Below are positions 8,533 through 18,070 of a stretch of 64,000 bases of DNA, piece after piece (the first letter of the stretch is position 1; each line of letters begins with the position of its first letter). Under the pieces are notes generated by a model that searched no databases, was not told the DNA's origin, and was given only the letters and a program-made list of their open reading frames with translations. The DNA is taken from positions 1-64,000 of the forward strand of contig JODI01000077.1 of assembly GCA_000720805.1 (NCBI GenBank), written 5' to 3'. Source of the stretch: Streptomyces violaceoruber (lineage in GTDB: Bacteria; Actinomycetota; Actinomycetes; Streptomycetales; Streptomycetaceae). The translations under genes and the position numbers were made by a program.

Positions 8533-8994
8533 GATGGTCCTGTCGTTGTCCGGTCCGAGCACGTACGGCGCGAGATCGGCGAGGTCGCCACGGCGTACGG
8601 CGTGTGCAGAGAACCCACGAACGTGGCGGCCGGCGGGCACAGCTGCCCGCTACGTTTCCGCTGCCTGGGCTGCGAACACTTCCACACCGACATCTCCTAC
8701 CTGCCGGACCTGGAGGCGTACCACGCCGACCTCCTGCGTAGCCGCGAGAAGCTGATGTCCGCTTTCGAAGCGGACGACTGGGCCCGCGCCGAGGCCATGG
8801 CGTCCCAGGAGGGAATCCGCCGGGTCTGCCGACTGATCAACCGCGTCAAGGCGGACCTGGACGACCTCACCGACGAGGAGCAGGCGCAGATCCAGCAGGC
8901 GGTCTCGATCATCCGCCGCGGGCGCAGCGTGATGCTGGGGATGCCCCGCATCGGCCAGCCCTTGCCCGACGTCCGACCGAGGAGGACTACGTGA
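8533..8994 (+). pseudogene. Tyrosine recombinase C-terminal fragment (Tn554-like TnpB)
   Basis: The frame reads VRREIGEVATAYGVCREPTN, then CPLRFRCLGCEHFHTD and a long helical tail. The Cys-rich CPLRFRCLGC cluster and the following charged region are typical of the C-terminal extension of the second recombinase in Tn554-like modules. The catalytic Arg/His/Tyr box is absent. The stop at 8992-8994 overlaps the GTG start (8991) of the next gene by three bases, preserving the original operon arrangement. Confidence 0.6.
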
Positions 8995-9543
8995 GCACCG
9001 CGATGAGCGCCGGCCGCAAGGCGGATGGCGACCGGCGCCGCCAGCGGGTCGTGAAGGCCATCAACGCTGCCGCACAGAAGGGGATCCGCATCACGGTCTC
9101 AGGCATCGCCCGTCAGGCCGGGGTGGACCGGACCTTCTTGTTACAGGCACCGGGATCTCCTCGCCCTGGTTCACGCGGCCGAGCTTGAGCCGGCCGAGCG
9201 GGACCCGACGTCGGGTGCCGCAGCGGTGAGCAGGGCCTCGCTCCGAGCCGATCTCGCGAACGCGCAGGCCCGCACCGTCCGCCTGTCCGCACGAATTCAG
9301 CAGTTGGAGAAGCGCTTGTCCCAGGAGCTGGGCGAGCAGGCCTGGCGCGAATCGGGCCTTGGCGCTCCCACCGACGTCGAAGAGCTTCAGCGAACGATCA
9401 CGCGACTCGAGCAGCGCAACGTCGAGCTGGCCGAGGCTCTGGAAGAGAGCCAGGCCGATCTGGCCGCGGCCCGGGAAGCCAATCGTGAGCTGACCCGGAC
9501 CCTCAACCAACGGGGAGAGCAGGGCAGCCGTACACCCTCGTGA
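8991..9543 (+). pseudogene. DUF6262 / TnpC-like helper protein, frameshifted
   Basis: The GTG at 8991 opens a protein with a basic N-terminus and a helix-turn-helix-like segment (ISVSGIARQAGVDRTFL type). An extra T near 9141 (FLL for FLY) shifts the frame. Dropping that base restores YRHRDLLALVHAAELEPAE and leads into a coiled coil rich in Glu/Leu/Arg to the stop at 9541-9543. DUF6262 proteins accompany paired recombinases, as TnpC does in Tn554-like elements. The single insertion inactivates it unless translation restarts at GTG 9226. Confidence 0.65.
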
Positions 9544-9972
9544 CTCTTCATCAGTCCCTCCCTGCCCACCGAGTGGGCTGCGGAGCCGAAACTATGGACG
9601 GGGGTTTCGTTCTGTCCGTTGTCCACTGCGGGCATGGGTCAAGGCCCTCCGGTGTGAAGGATCCTGGACCAGTTGCGGCGTCGGTTCTGCCAGCCGAACC
9701 CCGACGCGGTCGCGCACGCGTCGTCCAAGCTTTCGATGCTGCCCTGCGCGGCGATGCGCAGGGCGCCGTGTCCGGGATCGCCCGCGCCGCGAGCACCGCC
9801 CGTCCCGGCCTCCAGCTCTCTTCTCTCAGCTGCTGGTTCTTCAAGGTGACCCGCTGGATGTGGCAGGCGGCGAGTGTCGCCACCAGGCACATAGGTCAGG
9901 ACCAGAGAGGCTTCGGTGGCCTGACACGCCGCGTCTTGCCTCCGCACTCGCCGGCGATGAGTTCTTTTCAGG
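9544..9972. other. Intergenic stretch, no gene recognised
   Basis: About 430 bases with competing open frames on both strands. None carries a recognisable family motif or a ribosome binding site. The right end may include the boundary of the recombinase module. Confidence 0.35.
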
Positions 9973-11061
9973 TCACGCGCTGTCGGCAGGCAGCGTCGGG
10001 TAGTCGGTGTAGCCGCGGTGGTCGCCGCCGTAGAAGGTGGCCGCCTCGGGGGTGTTGTAGGGGCCGCCGGCTGTGAGGCGGGCGGGCAGGTCGGGGTTGG
10101 CCAGGAACAGCGCGCCGAAGGCGATGATGTCCGCGGTGCCGTCCTCGATGTGGGCGAGTGCGCCGGGGCCGGTGGTCTCGGGGTGGGTGAAGGGGTTGAG
10201 GATGAACGCCGTCGGCCAGTCCTTGCGCAGCCGGGCGGTCAGGACGCGGTCCGGGCTCTCGACCAGGTGGAGGTAGGCGAGGTCCAGCCGGGCGAGACCG
10301 GCGATCAGGGCGGTGTAGGTCTCCAGCACGTCCGCCGGGTCTGTCTCGGCGATGTCGTTGTAGGGGTTGCCGGGGGAGATGCGGAAGCCGGTCCGGTGGC
10401 CGCCGATCGCCTCCGCGATGGCCGTGGCGACCTCGATGCCGAAGCGGGCCCGGTTCGCGGCGCCACCTCCCCAGCTGTCGGTGCGCAGATTGGTGTTGGG
10501 GGCGAGGAACTGGTGGATCAGGTAGCCGTTCGCCCCGTGGATCTCCACGCCGTCGAAACCGGCGGCTATCGCGTTGCGCGCGGCGTCGGCGTAGTCGGCG
10601 ATCGTCCGGGTGATGTCGTCCTGGTCCAGTTCCTTCGGCGTGACGTAGTCCTGGGGACCCTGGTAGGTGAACACCTGGCCCGCTGCCGCGACGGATGAGG
10701 GGGCGACGGGGATGAGTCCGTCGGGCAGCAGGCTGGGGTGACTGATCCGGCCGGTGTGCATCAGCTGCGCGAAGATCGTGCCGCCCTGGGCGTGGACGGC
10801 GTCGGTCACCTTCCGCCAGGCGTCGACCTGCTGGGCGGAGTGCAGGCCGGGGGTGTTGGTGTAGCCCTGGCCGCCGGCCGACGGCTGGATGCCCTCGGTG
10901 ATGATCAGGCCGGCGCTCGCGCGCTGGGCGTAATAGGTGGCCATCAGCTCCGTCGCCGTGGCTGCGGGAGCGTCGGCGCGACTGCGGGTCATCGGTGCCA
11001 TCGCGATGCGGTTGGCGAGCGTCTTGCCGCCCAGGTCGATCGGGTCGAATGCGGTGGTCAT
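9973..11061 (-). CDS. Alkene reductase, Old Yellow Enzyme family (NemA-like)
   Basis: A 362-residue FMN-dependent TIM-barrel ene-reductase that reduces activated C=C bonds of unsaturated carbonyls or nitro compounds with NADPH. Diagnostic blocks are NRIAMAPMTRSRA near residue 18, ITEGIQPSAGGQGY, FAQLMHTGRISHP, GFDGVEIHGANGYLIHQFL and the C-terminal YGGDHRGYTDYP. The ATG at 11061 is preceded by GAAGGAAG, which fixes the start; the open frame upstream has no such signal. Cytoplasmic. It lies upstream of nothing on its strand but follows a second, broken copy and an aldehyde dehydrogenase, suggesting an electrophile-handling group. Confidence 0.9.
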   Translation of the reverse strand: MTTAFDPIDLGGKTLANRIAMAPMTRSRADAPAATATELMATYYAQRASAGLIITEGIQPSAGGQGYTNTPGLHSAQQVDAWRKVTDAVHAQGGTIFAQLMHTGRISHPSLLPDGLIPVAPSSVAAAGQVFTYQGPQDYVTPKELDQDDITRTIADYADAARNAIAAGFDGVEIHGANGYLIHQFLAPNTNLRTDSWGGGAANRARFGIEVATAIAEAIGGHRTGFRISPGNPYNDIAETDPADVLETYTALIAGLARLDLAYLHLVESPDRVLTARLRKDWPTAFILNPFTHPETTGPGALAHIEDGTADIIAFGALFLANPDLPARLTAGGPYNTPEAATFYGGDHRGYTDYPTLPADSA

Positions 11062-11426
11062 GGCAGCTTCCTTCGAAGAATGGTTCGGGTGAAAGAGGCA
11101 GGCGGCGGCACGATCCTGCGGGGTGTCGGGGAACTGGTGATCGGCAAGGCCAGGGTGGGCCGCCGCCGGAAAACAGTCATAGGCGTCAGCTGTGGCCGAA
11201 GGCGACACGGTGGCCACGCACGAGAGCGATGTGCTCGCCGAGGTCACCGAACGCAGGCTGCTGACCAGGAACTTGCGGACCGTCAGCGCCCTGACGGACC
11301 CGACGGTCCTCGAGCCGGTGATCGCCGGTGTGGCCGCGGGCTCAAAGGGGCGGGCACAGTGTCGCCGGTCGGGTGCCTGTCCATGTGTGGGTGGGGTTGC
11401 CCCATGGACAGGTGTGACCGTGGGCC
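11062..11426. other. Spacer between the two ene-reductase genes
   Basis: This 365-base spacer contains the ribosome binding site and promoter region of the downstream ene-reductase. A + strand frame from 11192 looks protein-like for about 50 codons but has no recognisable family or start signal. Confidence 0.35.
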
Positions 11427-12466
11427 TCAGGCCGTTTCGAGGAAGGGATAGTCGGTGTAGCCCTCGGCGCCCGGCCCGTAGAACAGTTCCGGCCGCGGCT
11501 CGTTCTCCGGGTGGCCGCCCTGCCAGCGTGCGACCAGGTCGGGGTTGGCGATGAGGGCCCGGCCCACGACCACGGCGTCGGCGTGGTCGGCCTCGATGTG
11601 CTGGAGCGCCTGCTCGCGGGTGGTCTGCCCGCCGAAGGGGCCGTTGTTGACGATCAGCTTGCCGTCGAAGCGCCGCCGCAGCTCTTTTACGAGGTCGCCG
11701 CCCGGCTCGGCGTGCAGTACGGAGAGGTAGGCCAGGCCCAGCGGGCGCAGTTGGTCGAGCAGGGTGCCGTAGGTGGCCAGGACGTCGTCCCGGTCGGTCT
11801 CGAAGACGTCCCCGAGGTCGACCTCAGGCGAGATCCGCAGCCCGACCCGCTCGGCACCGACGGCCTGGGCGACCGCCGTGACCACCTCGACGACGAAGCG
11901 GGCGCGGTTGTGCGGCGAGCCGCCGTATTCATCGGTGCGCTGGTTGGCCGCCGGGGAGAGGAACTCCTGGAGCAGGTAGCCGTTGGCGCCGTGGATTTCC
12001 ACGCCGTCCGCTCCCGCCTCGACGGCCCGGCGGGCCGCGGCGACGAAGTCCTCCAGGGCTGCCCGGATCTCTGCGGTGGTCATCGCTTCCGGTACGGGGT
12101 AGGGCTGCTCGCCCTTCTCGGTGAACGTCTTGTTGTCGATGGCGATCGCGCTGGGGGCGAGGATGCGGCGGCCGCCGTTGATGTCGGGGTGGGTGCCGCG
12201 GCCGGCGTGCATGATCTGCAGGACGATGCGGCCGCCCTCGGCGTGCACCGCCTCGAACACCCGCTGCCAGCCGGCCGCCTGCTCGTCGGTGGCGATGCCC
12301 TCGCCCGCTGCCGGTAGTACTCGACCATCAGGTCCCCGGGGATGCCGGAGGAACCGGCCCGGACCCGGGTCAGCGGTGCCATGACGATGCGGTTGGCGAG
12401 CTCGATCTTCCCGAGGGTGACCGGGGAGAAAAGCGACGAACCGGAATCGGAAGTGTTGACAGTCAT
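11427..12466 (-). pseudogene. Second alkene reductase (Old Yellow Enzyme family), internally deleted
   Basis: The N-terminus from ATG 12466 is a normal OYE start ([20 protein letters not shown], then [10 protein letters not shown] and MVEYYRQRA). Immediately after YYRQRA the expected 20-25 residues around the ITEG flavin-side loop are missing and the frame changes. From about 12295 the rest, [20 protein letters not shown] to YGPGAEGYTDYPFLETA, is in the other frame and intact. The deletion is near 12305-12312. The downstream frame alone lacks the first strands of the barrel, so activity is unlikely. It is clearly diverged from the intact copy, so it is a paralogue rather than a recent duplicate. 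Confidence 0.75.
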
Positions 12467-12589
12467 GTGTTTCTTTCTTTTCTGCGATGCGGAGGGAAAC
12501 GGGATGAAGGTCTGCGCTGCAGGAGGTCCACGCTGTCCCGGCGGAGGCGCGGATGCGGTCCTCGGGCAGGCGCGGGCCCGCTGACGGTG

Positions 12590-12775
12590 ACGCGGTTCCG
12601 GGACCGCGGTCGGGGTGTGGGTGGTGTCGGCGGCGAACGAGGTTGGAGCCGCATGCCGTCGGCGCCGGTCAAGCGCAACTGCCCGCGTTCGCTCCTTGCG
12701 CACGATCAGCGGTCAGCGGTCAGCCAGGTGACGAAGTCATGGGTGTCGGCGCCGGAGTCGGTACGGATCGGTGTC
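12590..12775 (-). pseudogene. IS1380-family transposase relic
   Basis: The minus strand holds [19 protein letters not shown] followed, after a stop and a missing stretch, by [13 protein letters not shown] in the same order as in IS1380 transposases. In those proteins an Arg-Ala/Thr-Asp-Gly-Ala-Gly-Gly-Thr block is followed about 60 residues later by PHPGAQLRxTDADGxR. The intervening segment, the N-terminus and the C-terminus are gone. It lies in the 500-base gap between the ene-reductase relic and the aldehyde dehydrogenase. Confidence 0.5.
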
Positions 12776-12966
12776 TGCAGGCCGCGCCGCGACCGGCTCC
12801 CTCGTCGCGCCCCGCGAAGAGGACCGGGACCGATACACGGGTTCACCTGGAACGCGCTTGCGGCTGTGGCGGGAACAGCGATCTCAGCGTTCCGCGTTCT
12901 CACCGGCCTGAGGCGCTTCCGCCGGCCGATCGCCCCTCGGACAGCCTGCTCCACGAAAGCGCGAGA

Positions 12967-14313
12967 CTAGCTGAGCGGCACGTCCGCGACGGCCTTGAGG
13001 TGGCTGAACGTCTCGAGGGAGTACCGGCCGTGGTACCGGCCCATGCCGCTCTCTCCGACGCCACCGAAGGGCAGGCCGGGCATGAGCAGCTGCATCACCG
13101 GCTGGCCCCAGGCGACGCCGCCGGAGGACGTCTCCTTCACCAGGCGCGACTTGGTGGCCTCGGAGGTGGTGAAGGCGTAGAGGGCGAGGGGCTTGTCGCG
13201 TTCGTTGATGAAGGCGATGGCGGCGTCGAGGTCTTCGACTTCGACGACGGGGAGGATCGGACCGAAGATCTCCTCCTGCATGACCGGCGATGCGGGGTCG
13301 ACATCGGTCAGCACGGTCGGTGCGATGAACAGGTCGTCGCGGTCGTGCTGGCCTCCCACCGCCGTCCGGCCGGAGTCCAGCAGAGTGGTGAGCCGGTCGA
13401 AGTGCCGCTCGTTGATGATCCGGCCGAAGCCGCCCGAAGTCTGCGGGGTGGTGCCGAACTGGGCGTCGACCGCCGCGCGGAGGGCGGGAACCAGTGCGGC
13501 GGCGGTGGCAGGATCGGCCAGAACGTAGTCGGGGGCGATGCACTGCTGTCCGGCGTTGCCGAACTTGGCGCCGACCAGCCGCTGGGCGGTCTCGTTGACG
13601 TCGGCGTCGGGTGCGACGAAGACGGGTGACTTGCCCCCGAGCTCGAGGGTGACGGGGGTGAGGTTCTTGGCTGCCGCGGCCATGACGATCCGGCCGACGG
13701 TGCCGTTGCCGGTGTAGAAGATGTGGTCGAAACGCTGTGCCAGCAGGGCCGTGGTCTCCTCGGCTCCCCCCTCGACCACGGTGAGCACGTCGGCGTCGAA
13801 GTACTGGCGCAGCAGGCGTGAAGCCACCGCCGAGGTGTGCACGGACATCTCGCTCGGCTTGGCCACCACGGTGTTTCCGGCGGCCAGGGCGCCGATGATG
13901 GGGTCGATGAGAAGGTGCAGCGGGAAGTTCCACGGAGCGATCACCAGGACGACCCCGAGCGGGTCGTACGTGGTGTAGGCCGTGGTCGTGGGACCGAAGT
14001 GGGCAGGAACCTCCACCGGGCGGGGCTCAAGCCAGCTCTCGAGGTTCGCCAGTGCCTCGTCGATGTCGGCGACGGTGAAGTCGATCTCCTGCATTTTCGC
14101 CTCGGCGGCGTTCTTCCGCAGATCCGCCCACAGCGCATCGAGCAGCTCCTGCTCGTTCTCCACCAGCAGGGCCCGCAGCCGCTGCAGCTGGTCGACGCGC
14201 CAGTCCAGTGGGCGGGTGACACCGGTGTTGAACGTCGCACGCAGGCGGCCGACCACCTCTGCGGCCGTCTCGCTCTGGTGCGTCCTCGACTCGATCCCCT
14301 GTGTTGCGTTCAT
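12967..14313 (-). CDS. Aldehyde dehydrogenase family protein
   Basis: A 448-residue NAD(P)-dependent aldehyde dehydrogenase, of class 3-like length. Glu224 sits in the ELGGK motif and the catalytic Cys258 in GNAGQQCIAPDYV. APWNFP at 126-131 is the cofactor-side loop and EEIFGPILPVV is near the C-terminal third. It oxidises aldehydes to acids in the cytoplasm. The start at 14313 is preceded by GGAG eight bases away; an in-frame ATG at 14343 lacks such a signal. It is divergent from an XRE regulator (14487) and lies on the same strand as the two ene-reductases, so the set may detoxify unsaturated aldehydes. That grouping is inference from position. Confidence 0.92.
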   Translation of the reverse strand: MNATQGIESRTHQSETAAEVVGRLRATFNTGVTRPLDWRVDQLQRLRALLVENEQELLDALWADLRKNAAEAKMQEIDFTVADIDEALANLESWLEPRPVEVPAHFGPTTTAYTTYDPLGVVLVIAPWNFPLHLLIDPIIGALAAGNTVVAKPSEMSVHTSAVASRLLRQYFDADVLTVVEGGAEETTALLAQRFDHIFYTGNGTVGRIVMAAAAKNLTPVTLELGGKSPVFVAPDADVNETAQRLVGAKFGNAGQQCIAPDYVLADPATAAALVPALRAAVDAQFGTTPQTSGGFGRIINERHFDRLTTLLDSGRTAVGGQHDRDDLFIAPTVLTDVDPASPVMQEEIFGPILPVVEVEDLDAAIAFINERDKPLALYAFTTSEATKSRLVKETSSGGVAWGQPVMQLLMPGLPFGGVGESGMGRYHGRYSLETFSHLKAVADVPLS

Positions 14314-14486
14314 GGGATGTACTCCGTTCTTGATCCAGGCCACGCCCCGGCCGTCTTCCAGCCGGGCACAGTGGCCAGCGTGCTGGACGATCCGGCATCC
14401 ACCCAGGTCACGGCTTTGCGTACGTGCGCTGTGCCTACCACTGGCTGGGGCAGGCTGGCGTGCGTGCGACCGTGGATACTCGAGGC

Positions 14487-15410
14487 ATGGACGAATACCC
14501 CGAACTGGTGCACGAGCCCGCCGCCGGCGCTCTGGACCCGCGTGCCGAGCTCAGTGAGTTCCTGCGCACCCGACGCGCCCGGCTGAAGCCGGAGGACGTG
14601 GGGCTGCCGGACTACGGGCGGTACCGGCGGGTGCCGGGGCTGCGCCGCGAGGAGCTGGCGCAGCTGGCCGGGGTGTCGGTGGCGTACTACACGCGGCTGG
14701 AACAGGGCAACGGGCGGCACGTGTCGGCGGAGGTCCTCGAGGCCATCGCCCGCGCGCTCAGGCTGAGCGACGCCGAGCACGCCCACCTCACGCACTTGGC
14801 GAAGCCGAAACAGCAGAAGAAGAAGCCGGCCGGTCGCGCCCAGCAGGTGCGGGGCCCCCTGCGGACGCTGCTGGACACCATGGACGGCTTTCCGGCGATC
14901 CTCGTGGGGCGGCGCTCGGACATCCTCGCCTGGAACCGGATGGCCGCGGCGGTCTTCGGCGACTGGGCCGAGCTGCCGGCAAGGGAGCAGAACTGGGCGC
15001 GGCTGGTCTTCCTGAAGCCCGAGTACCGCGACCTGTTCGTGGACTGGGAGCACAAAGCCAGCGACGTCGTCTCTCAGCTGCGCATGGACGCCGGCTCCCA
15101 TCCAAACGACCCCCGGCTGTCCGCGCTGGTGGGCGAACTCTCCGTGAAGAGCGAGGAGTTCAGGCGGCTGTGGGCCACCCACGACGTCAAGGAGAGGTGC
15201 CACGGTATCCAGCGCCTGCACCACCCGCTCGTCGGCGAACTCGATCTCCGCCTCGAGTCGTTCCACCAGGCCGACGCCCACGAGCAGATGCTGGTGACCT
15301 ACCACGCCGAACCGAACTCCCCGTCGGCGGAGGCCCTGCGGCTGCTGGCCAGCTGGGGCGCGGATGCGACCCGGGCGGGAACGGGCACGTCGTCGGCACG
15401 CACGGCTTGA
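14487..15410 (+). CDS. XRE-family regulator with MmyB-like ligand-binding domain
   Basis: A 307-residue regulator. An N-terminal helix-turn-helix (about residues 20-85, including GLRREELAQLAGVSVAYYTR and LEQGNGRHVS) is followed by a helical MmyB-type domain (about 115-275, including DGFPAILVGRRSDILAWN and a C-terminal HHPLVGELDLRLESF block). Proteins of this type in Streptomyces usually sit divergent from a redox enzyme and repress it until a fatty or aromatic ligand binds. Here the neighbour is the aldehyde dehydrogenase, 173 bases away. The ATG at 14487 was chosen because the conserved domain starts soon after it. Confidence 0.88.
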   Translation: MDEYPELVHEPAAGALDPRAELSEFLRTRRARLKPEDVGLPDYGRYRRVPGLRREELAQLAGVSVAYYTRLEQGNGRHVSAEVLEAIARALRLSDAEHAHLTHLAKPKQQKKKPAGRAQQVRGPLRTLLDTMDGFPAILVGRRSDILAWNRMAAAVFGDWAELPAREQNWARLVFLKPEYRDLFVDWEHKASDVVSQLRMDAGSHPNDPRLSALVGELSVKSEEFRRLWATHDVKERCHGIQRLHHPLVGELDLRLESFHQADAHEQMLVTYHAEPNSPSAEALRLLASWGADATRAGTGTSSARTA

Positions 15411-15855
15411 TGGAACTCCCCTTGATCACCGGGAGTCGGCTGCGCGCCACGCCCCACGTCCTTTCGCACGCCAGACGCCTCCGGGGGTGTCGGATTCAGG
15501 ACGGCCCGGGTGGCGCGGGCGTGCCTGGGGCCGCGGTGGCTCAGCCTGGCCGTACATGTGCCGCCGCGCGAGCCGGGGACGATCAGGAACCGTCGAGCCC
15601 ATCAGCGTCCGCCGTCCTCTTCACCGATCGCCAAGACGGACAGTGGGTCTCGACCGGTCGGCCGTCCGGATGCTGGCCGCAGAGATAGTCCAGATGCTTC
15701 ACGCACTTGGCGCGACCGCGGCGAGAAACCCGTTCATCTGGGCCACAGCGTCGCCCGCCTCGGCCGTCACCGTTGCGGTCTTCTCTGCACCAACGCGGGC
15801 GTTACTGACCTTTGCGGCGTGGTGTCGTTGGGGGCTGACGATGTGTGATCGTCGC
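15411..15855. other. Intergenic stretch before the IS630 element
   Basis: About 445 bases without a recognisable gene. The right end should contain the left end of the IS630 element, but no clear terminal inverted repeat matching the region after 16952 was found by eye. Confidence 0.35.
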
Positions 15856-15869
15856 GGTATGCCGGTTGT

Positions 15870-16952
15870 GTGAGATATCCGCAGGGTGGTGAGCTGACGC
15901 CTGAACGGCAGGCGTTTCGCGAGCGGATCCGGCTGGAGGCCACGGAGCGATTCGCCGCGGGTGTCGCCAACGCCGAGGTCGCCAAGGACTTACGGGTGGG
16001 TGTGCGCTCGGTGCAGCGCTGGCGCCGGGCCTGGCACGACGCCGGCACCGAGGGGCTGCACTCTGCCGGGCCCGTCTCACGGCCCAAGCTGAGTGAGGCC
16101 CTGTTCACGGCGCTCGAGCAGGAGCTCGCCAAGGGGCCGGTCGCGCACGGCTGGCCGGACCAGACGTGGACGCTGGCGCGGATCAAGACGCTGATCGGGC
16201 GCCGGTTCCACAAGAGCATGACGCTGTCGGCGATCGCGCGGATGCTGCACCGGCACGGCTTCAGCCACCAGGTCCCGGCCCGCCGAGCGGTCGAGCGTGA
16301 CGAGGAGGCCGTAGCGGGCTGGGCGAAGGAGACCTGGCCGCAGGTGGAAGGTCCGTGGCGGCGCTCGACGCCTGGCTGTGCTTCGAAGACGAAGCCGGCT
16401 TCTCGATGACGCCGCCCACCGCACGGACCTGGGCCCGGCGCGGACGCACACCCGTCATCCGGGTCCGGGGACGCTCCCAGCGCCGCTTCTCCATCGCCGC
16501 TCTGGCCTGCTACAAGCGAGGCGAACGCTCACGGCTGATCTACCGGCCCAAGCGGCATCTCCATCACAAGCGCGGCGGCAGACGCAGTTTCACCTGGACC
16601 ACTACGCGACCTGCTCATCGCCGCACACCAGCAGCTCGGCGCACCCATCGTGCTCGTGTGGGACAACCTCAACGTCCACAAGGACCGCCGACTGCGGGAG
16701 TTCATCGACACCCACGACTGGATCACCTGCTACTTCCTGCCGGCCTACGCACCGGACCTCAACCCCGTCGAGGGCATCTGGTCACTGCTACGCCGAAGGA
16801 GCCAGGTCAACACCGCCTTCACCGACCCCGACCACCTCATCAGCACGCTCCGACACGGTCTCCGCCAGATCCAGTACCGCAGCAACCTCATCAACGGATG
16901 CCTCGCCGAAACCGGCCTCACCTTGACGACATCACAGCGACAACGTCAGTAG
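15870..16952 (+). mobile_element. IS630-family element, transposase in three frames
   Basis: The GTG at 15870 begins a winged helix-turn-helix part (MRYPQGGELTPERQAF, then VRSVQRWRRAWHDAG). Just after ETWPQVEG (about 16350) the catalytic part continues in the -1 frame as AALDAWLCFEDEAGFS, with the first DDE Asp. Near 16605 a further two-base loss moves it to another frame, which carries VLVWDNLN (second Asp) and PDLNPVEGIWS (Glu). The first shift occurs at the same place in a diverged IS630 copy at 62.3-63.1 kb and may be programmed. The second looks like damage. Ends and target duplication were not resolved. Confidence 0.75.
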
Positions 16953-16980
16953 AAGTCCCAAGGAGCGTGACTGCGTCGGA

Positions 16981-17280
16981 TCAGTGACGGAATCGGGCGA
17001 CTTCCCCCTCGATCCGAATCAGGAACTCCGTGATCGGGACTCCGCCGCTGTCTGGAACGAGGACAAGGTCTTGGGCGTAGATCGTCTCGTCTGCGGCCAA
17101 GGCCGCATCCTCGTCACCACGGCGCCAGGCATCACGGGACGCGGCGAACAGGGGAGCAAGCCCTTCCCAAGCTGGGCCGGGTTCGAAGCGACAGTCGGAC
17201 CAGAACATGTCGCCGCTTTCGAGGGCCAAGGTTCCCACCAGCCGCTCACCCTGTCTGAGCTGCCAACTCTGCTCCGCCAT
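16981..17280 (-). CDS. Hypothetical protein (99 residues)
   Basis: A small acidic cytoplasmic protein. The start is well defined: GGGAGGGG is five to ten bases upstream of ATG 17280. It is rich in Glu, Asp and Trp, with ESGDMFWSDCRFEPGPAWEG in the first half and a DEDAALAADETIYAQ segment in the middle. No signal peptide or membrane segment. I do not recognise a family with certainty. It lies tail-first next to the IS630 element and 149 bases from another uncharacterised gene on the same strand. Confidence 0.65.
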   Translation of the reverse strand: MAEQSWQLRQGERLVGTLALESGDMFWSDCRFEPGPAWEGLAPLFAASRDAWRRGDEDAALAADETIYAQDLVLVPDSGGVPITEFLIRIEGEVARFRH

Positions 17281-17429
17281 GTTCCCCTCCCGTGGTGCGA
17301 CGGGAACTCTAGCGGGTCGCGGCCTGGAACGAATGGGAACGATCTTGAAGCAGCCGCCGGTCTGCTTGGATCTCGCGCGCGTAGCTCCCCATGCGGAGAC
17401 AGTCTGGTCCGCGCTGCTGATCGTTCGAC

Positions 17430-18023
17430 TCATGCCGTGGGCGTGGCCGCAGGTCGCTGAACCTCCAGGACGACTGCCGTCCCGGCCACGGATCGGTCCT
17501 CGTGCATGGTGATCACCTGGCCGGACTCAAGGTGCTGCCACTGCTGTGGATCAAGGGGCGCGAGTCGCACCGAGGCTCGCCCGCCAGGTTCGAGGAAGGG
17601 CGTGCGCTCAACCCAGAGCATGGCGATGTTGAGGGCCGGTTCGCCGGTCGGGGTTCGGTTTCCGCTGTTCCACATCGGTCGCAGGACCCCGGCGCCGGAG
17701 ATGGGCGTCTGTCGTCTGGCCTCGGCGGCCGGGCTGAGGGTGAGGTCGGCCCGGATGATGCCGATGCGCGTCTCGTAGCAACGCCAGTGGCACCAGGCCG
17801 CGCTCTTCTCCATGCGCATCTGCTCGGCTACGGTGGCCAGAGCTTCCCAGAAGCTGAGTGGAAGCGGTCGGACGTCTCCGAGTTCCTCCAGCAGCCCGAG
17901 AGCCACCTCCCACTCGTCCTGGGTGAGGTACTCCCAGACGTCGGCCACCGTGATGTCGTTCTCGGTGGCGACTTCCTCGGGGACGAGCAGGGAAGCGGCT
18001 TCCAGCAGCTTGGGAACATCCAT
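17430..18023 (-). CDS. Hypothetical protein with EF-Tu-like barrel region
   Basis: A 197-residue protein. The first 75 residues are helical and acidic (LLEELGDVRPLPLSFWEALA). From about residue 85 a beta-rich region (AAEARRQTPISGAGVLRPMW, GEPALNIAMLWVERTPFLEPGG, VAGTAVVLEV) resembles the beta-barrel second/third domain of elongation factor Tu, a pattern seen in small Streptomyces proteins of unknown role. The start at 18023 is tentative; an in-frame ATG at 18062 is possible. No signal peptide. The function cannot be assigned. Confidence 0.6.
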   Translation of the reverse strand: MDVPKLLEAASLLVPEEVATENDITVADVWEYLTQDEWEVALGLLEELGDVRPLPLSFWEALATVAEQMRMEKSAAWCHWRCYETRIGIIRADLTLSPAAEARRQTPISGAGVLRPMWNSGNRTPTGEPALNIAMLWVERTPFLEPGGRASVRLAPLDPQQWQHLESGQVITMHEDRSVAGTAVVLEVQRPAATPTA

Positions 18024-18070
18024 GCCCCTGATTCTGACCCAGGCCGCGTTTCTGGCGTTCACAGTGCTGC

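Noticed and set aside
9973..11247. Longer N-terminus for the first ene-reductase (start at 11247)
   Set aside because: The additional 62 residues have no family similarity and the ATG at 11061 has a clear ribosome binding site.
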